Positions 63,398 through 64,000 of a stretch of DNA of 64,000 nt are shown piece by piece (within the stretch, counting starts at the first letter, position 1; each line of letters opens with the position of its first letter). The DNA is taken from assembly GCF_003569915.1 (NCBI RefSeq), contig NZ_KZ984458.1, positions 22,926 to 86,925 of the forward strand. Direction: 5' to 3'. The DNA is from Comamonas testosteroni. Its GTDB lineage: Bacteria; Pseudomonadota; Gammaproteobacteria; Burkholderiales; Burkholderiaceae_C. The notes beneath the pieces are model-generated. The model worked only from the letters and a program-made list of their open reading frames with translations. It made no database searches and was not told where the DNA came from. The position numbers and the translations under genes are program-made.

Positions 63398-63715
63398 ATG
63401 ACGCATTTAGGGGAGCGCATACGCGCAAGGCGGCGGGAGCTGGGTCTGAGTCAGGGCAAGCTCGCGCAGATGGCGGATGTCACGGCCTCGGCTATTTCGC
63501 AGATTGAGTCAGGGGCCATTCGCACCCTCAAGAACGACACCTTGTCGCGCTTGGCGGTGGCATTGCAGACCACGGCGCTGGAGCTGATGGCAGGGCTGCC
63601 CAGCGAAGCTGCCGCAGCATTGCCCGGCGATGAACAGCGCTTGCTGGAGTGCTATAGAAATCTGGATCTTCCTCTCAGAGAGATCGCACTCAAGCTGATC
63701 AAGGCGCTGCAGTAA
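63398..63715 (+). CDS. XRE family helix-turn-helix regulator
   Basis: 105 residues. A Cro/C1-type helix-turn-helix fills residues 3-58 (RIRARRRELGLSQGKLAQMADVTASAISQIESG). The rest is a short helical tail with DEQRLLECYRNLD. It is a small DNA-binding protein; no toxin or phage gene lies next to it in the window, though an IS element begins 160 bases downstream. Ribosome site weak. Confidence 0.82.
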   Translation: MTHLGERIRARRRELGLSQGKLAQMADVTASAISQIESGAIRTLKNDTLSRLAVALQTTALELMAGLPSEAAAALPGDEQRLLECYRNLDLPLREIALKLIKALQ

Positions 63716-63768
63716 TGCTCTGGGTCCTGCATTGACAGCCCAATCCGGGATTAAAGGGCCATATTTCA

Positions 63769-63797
63769 AAAAGGCTTGCCGCTGGCAGGCCTTTTTT
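63769..63797 (+). terminator. Rho-independent terminator after the XRE gene
   Basis: A 12-bp stem (63769-63780 with 63784-63795, one G-U) has a 3-base loop and is followed by a T-run. Confidence 0.85.
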
Positions 63798-63875
63798 GCA
63801 TCTGCGCCACGCACCTCAAGGGTTTACCCGATTTATATATGTAGGACTATTTCCATTAATCTGTAGGAAAAGAAT

Positions 63876-64000
63876 GGCGTTGTTGCACAAATGCCGGTCG
63901 CAGCTGAGGTAGGCTCGGGAGATGAGAGAGACGAGCTGGGGTCGGGTTAAGTACCGCACAACGAACTGGAAGGCTTACAACGCAGCGTTGAAGGCGCGAG
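63876..64000 (+). mobile_element. Left end of an IS5-family insertion sequence, cut by the window edge
   Basis: GGCGTTGTTGCACAAAT at 63876 is a typical IS5-group terminal inverted repeat, followed 46 bases later by a transposase start. The right end lies outside the window, so the target duplication cannot be checked. Confidence 0.85.
63922..64000 (+). CDS. IS5-family transposase, 3' end missing
   Basis: 26 codons are visible, beginning MRETSWGRVKYRTTNW and continuing KAYNAALKAR, which matches the conserved N-terminus of IS5-group transposases (a KYR-TNW-YN-AL pattern). Catalytic DDE residues lie beyond the edge. Confidence 0.82.
   Translation, partial: MRETSWGRVKYRTTNWKAYNAALKAR

Overview
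The window looks like a stretch of a Comamonas-type betaproteobacterial chromosome (Comamonadaceae). This is inferred from the GC-rich coding, the split urt/ure urea gene set, the Bug-type binding protein, the style of the DctA and sensor-kinase proteins, and short dispersed intergenic repeats of a kind I associate with that family. No rRNA, tRNA or CRISPR array was seen. Both ends are cut: an RNA methyltransferase at the left edge and an IS5-type insertion sequence at the right edge.

Layout. 1-7.5 kb: tail of a THUMP/RlmL-type methyltransferase, a PIN-domain protein, an SDR dehydrogenase, an FkbM methyltransferase, a guanidine-II riboswitch controlling a Gdx-type guanidinium exporter, aroG, and two tandem exported paralogs of unknown function. 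7.6-8.7 kb: a GNAT acetyltransferase, then a compact transcription unit (promoter, 25-codon ORF, terminator). 8.7-14.8 kb: urease genes ureA-ureJ-ureB-ureC and ureE-SMR-ureF-ureG on the minus strand. A GGCT-fold gene on the plus strand interrupts them, and an unusual SMR transporter sits inside ureEFG. 14.9-24.3 kb: a DUF4198 exported protein, then a RutR-like regulator with its operator and a plus-strand gene run (ferredoxin, flavodoxin-fold oxidoreductase, CodA-like deaminase, RidA-like protein, creatininase-family hydrolase, NMT1/THI5-type ABC transporter, FAD oxidase). This reads as an uptake and degradation pathway for a nitrogen heterocycle. 24.3-31.4 kb: urtABCDE and ureD. Both urtA and ureA have sigma-54 promoters with NtrC-like sites, so urea import and urease are probably switched on together under nitrogen limitation although they lie about 10 kb apart.

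31.4-36.6 kb: an IclR regulator divergent from a Bug-family binding protein and a self-sufficient CYP116B-like P450, then an orphan LuxR-type response regulator. 36.6-54.9 kb: a 780-base non-coding region, a 4051-residue biofilm adhesin with a BapA/LapA-like N-terminus, a BamE-like small protein, and convergently a complete three-gene type I secretion system (TolC-like, ABC, HlyD-like), all translationally coupled. 55.2-59.5 kb: a hybrid sensor kinase divergent from dctA. 59.6-63.7 kb: a kinase-like protein, an FMN-dependent glutamate-synthase-like protein, a YecA/SEC-C protein and a small XRE regulator.

The three stretches most worth following are the RutR-like controlled heterocycle cluster, the SMR protein inside the urease accessory operon together with the guanidine riboswitch, and the giant adhesin with its secretion machinery.
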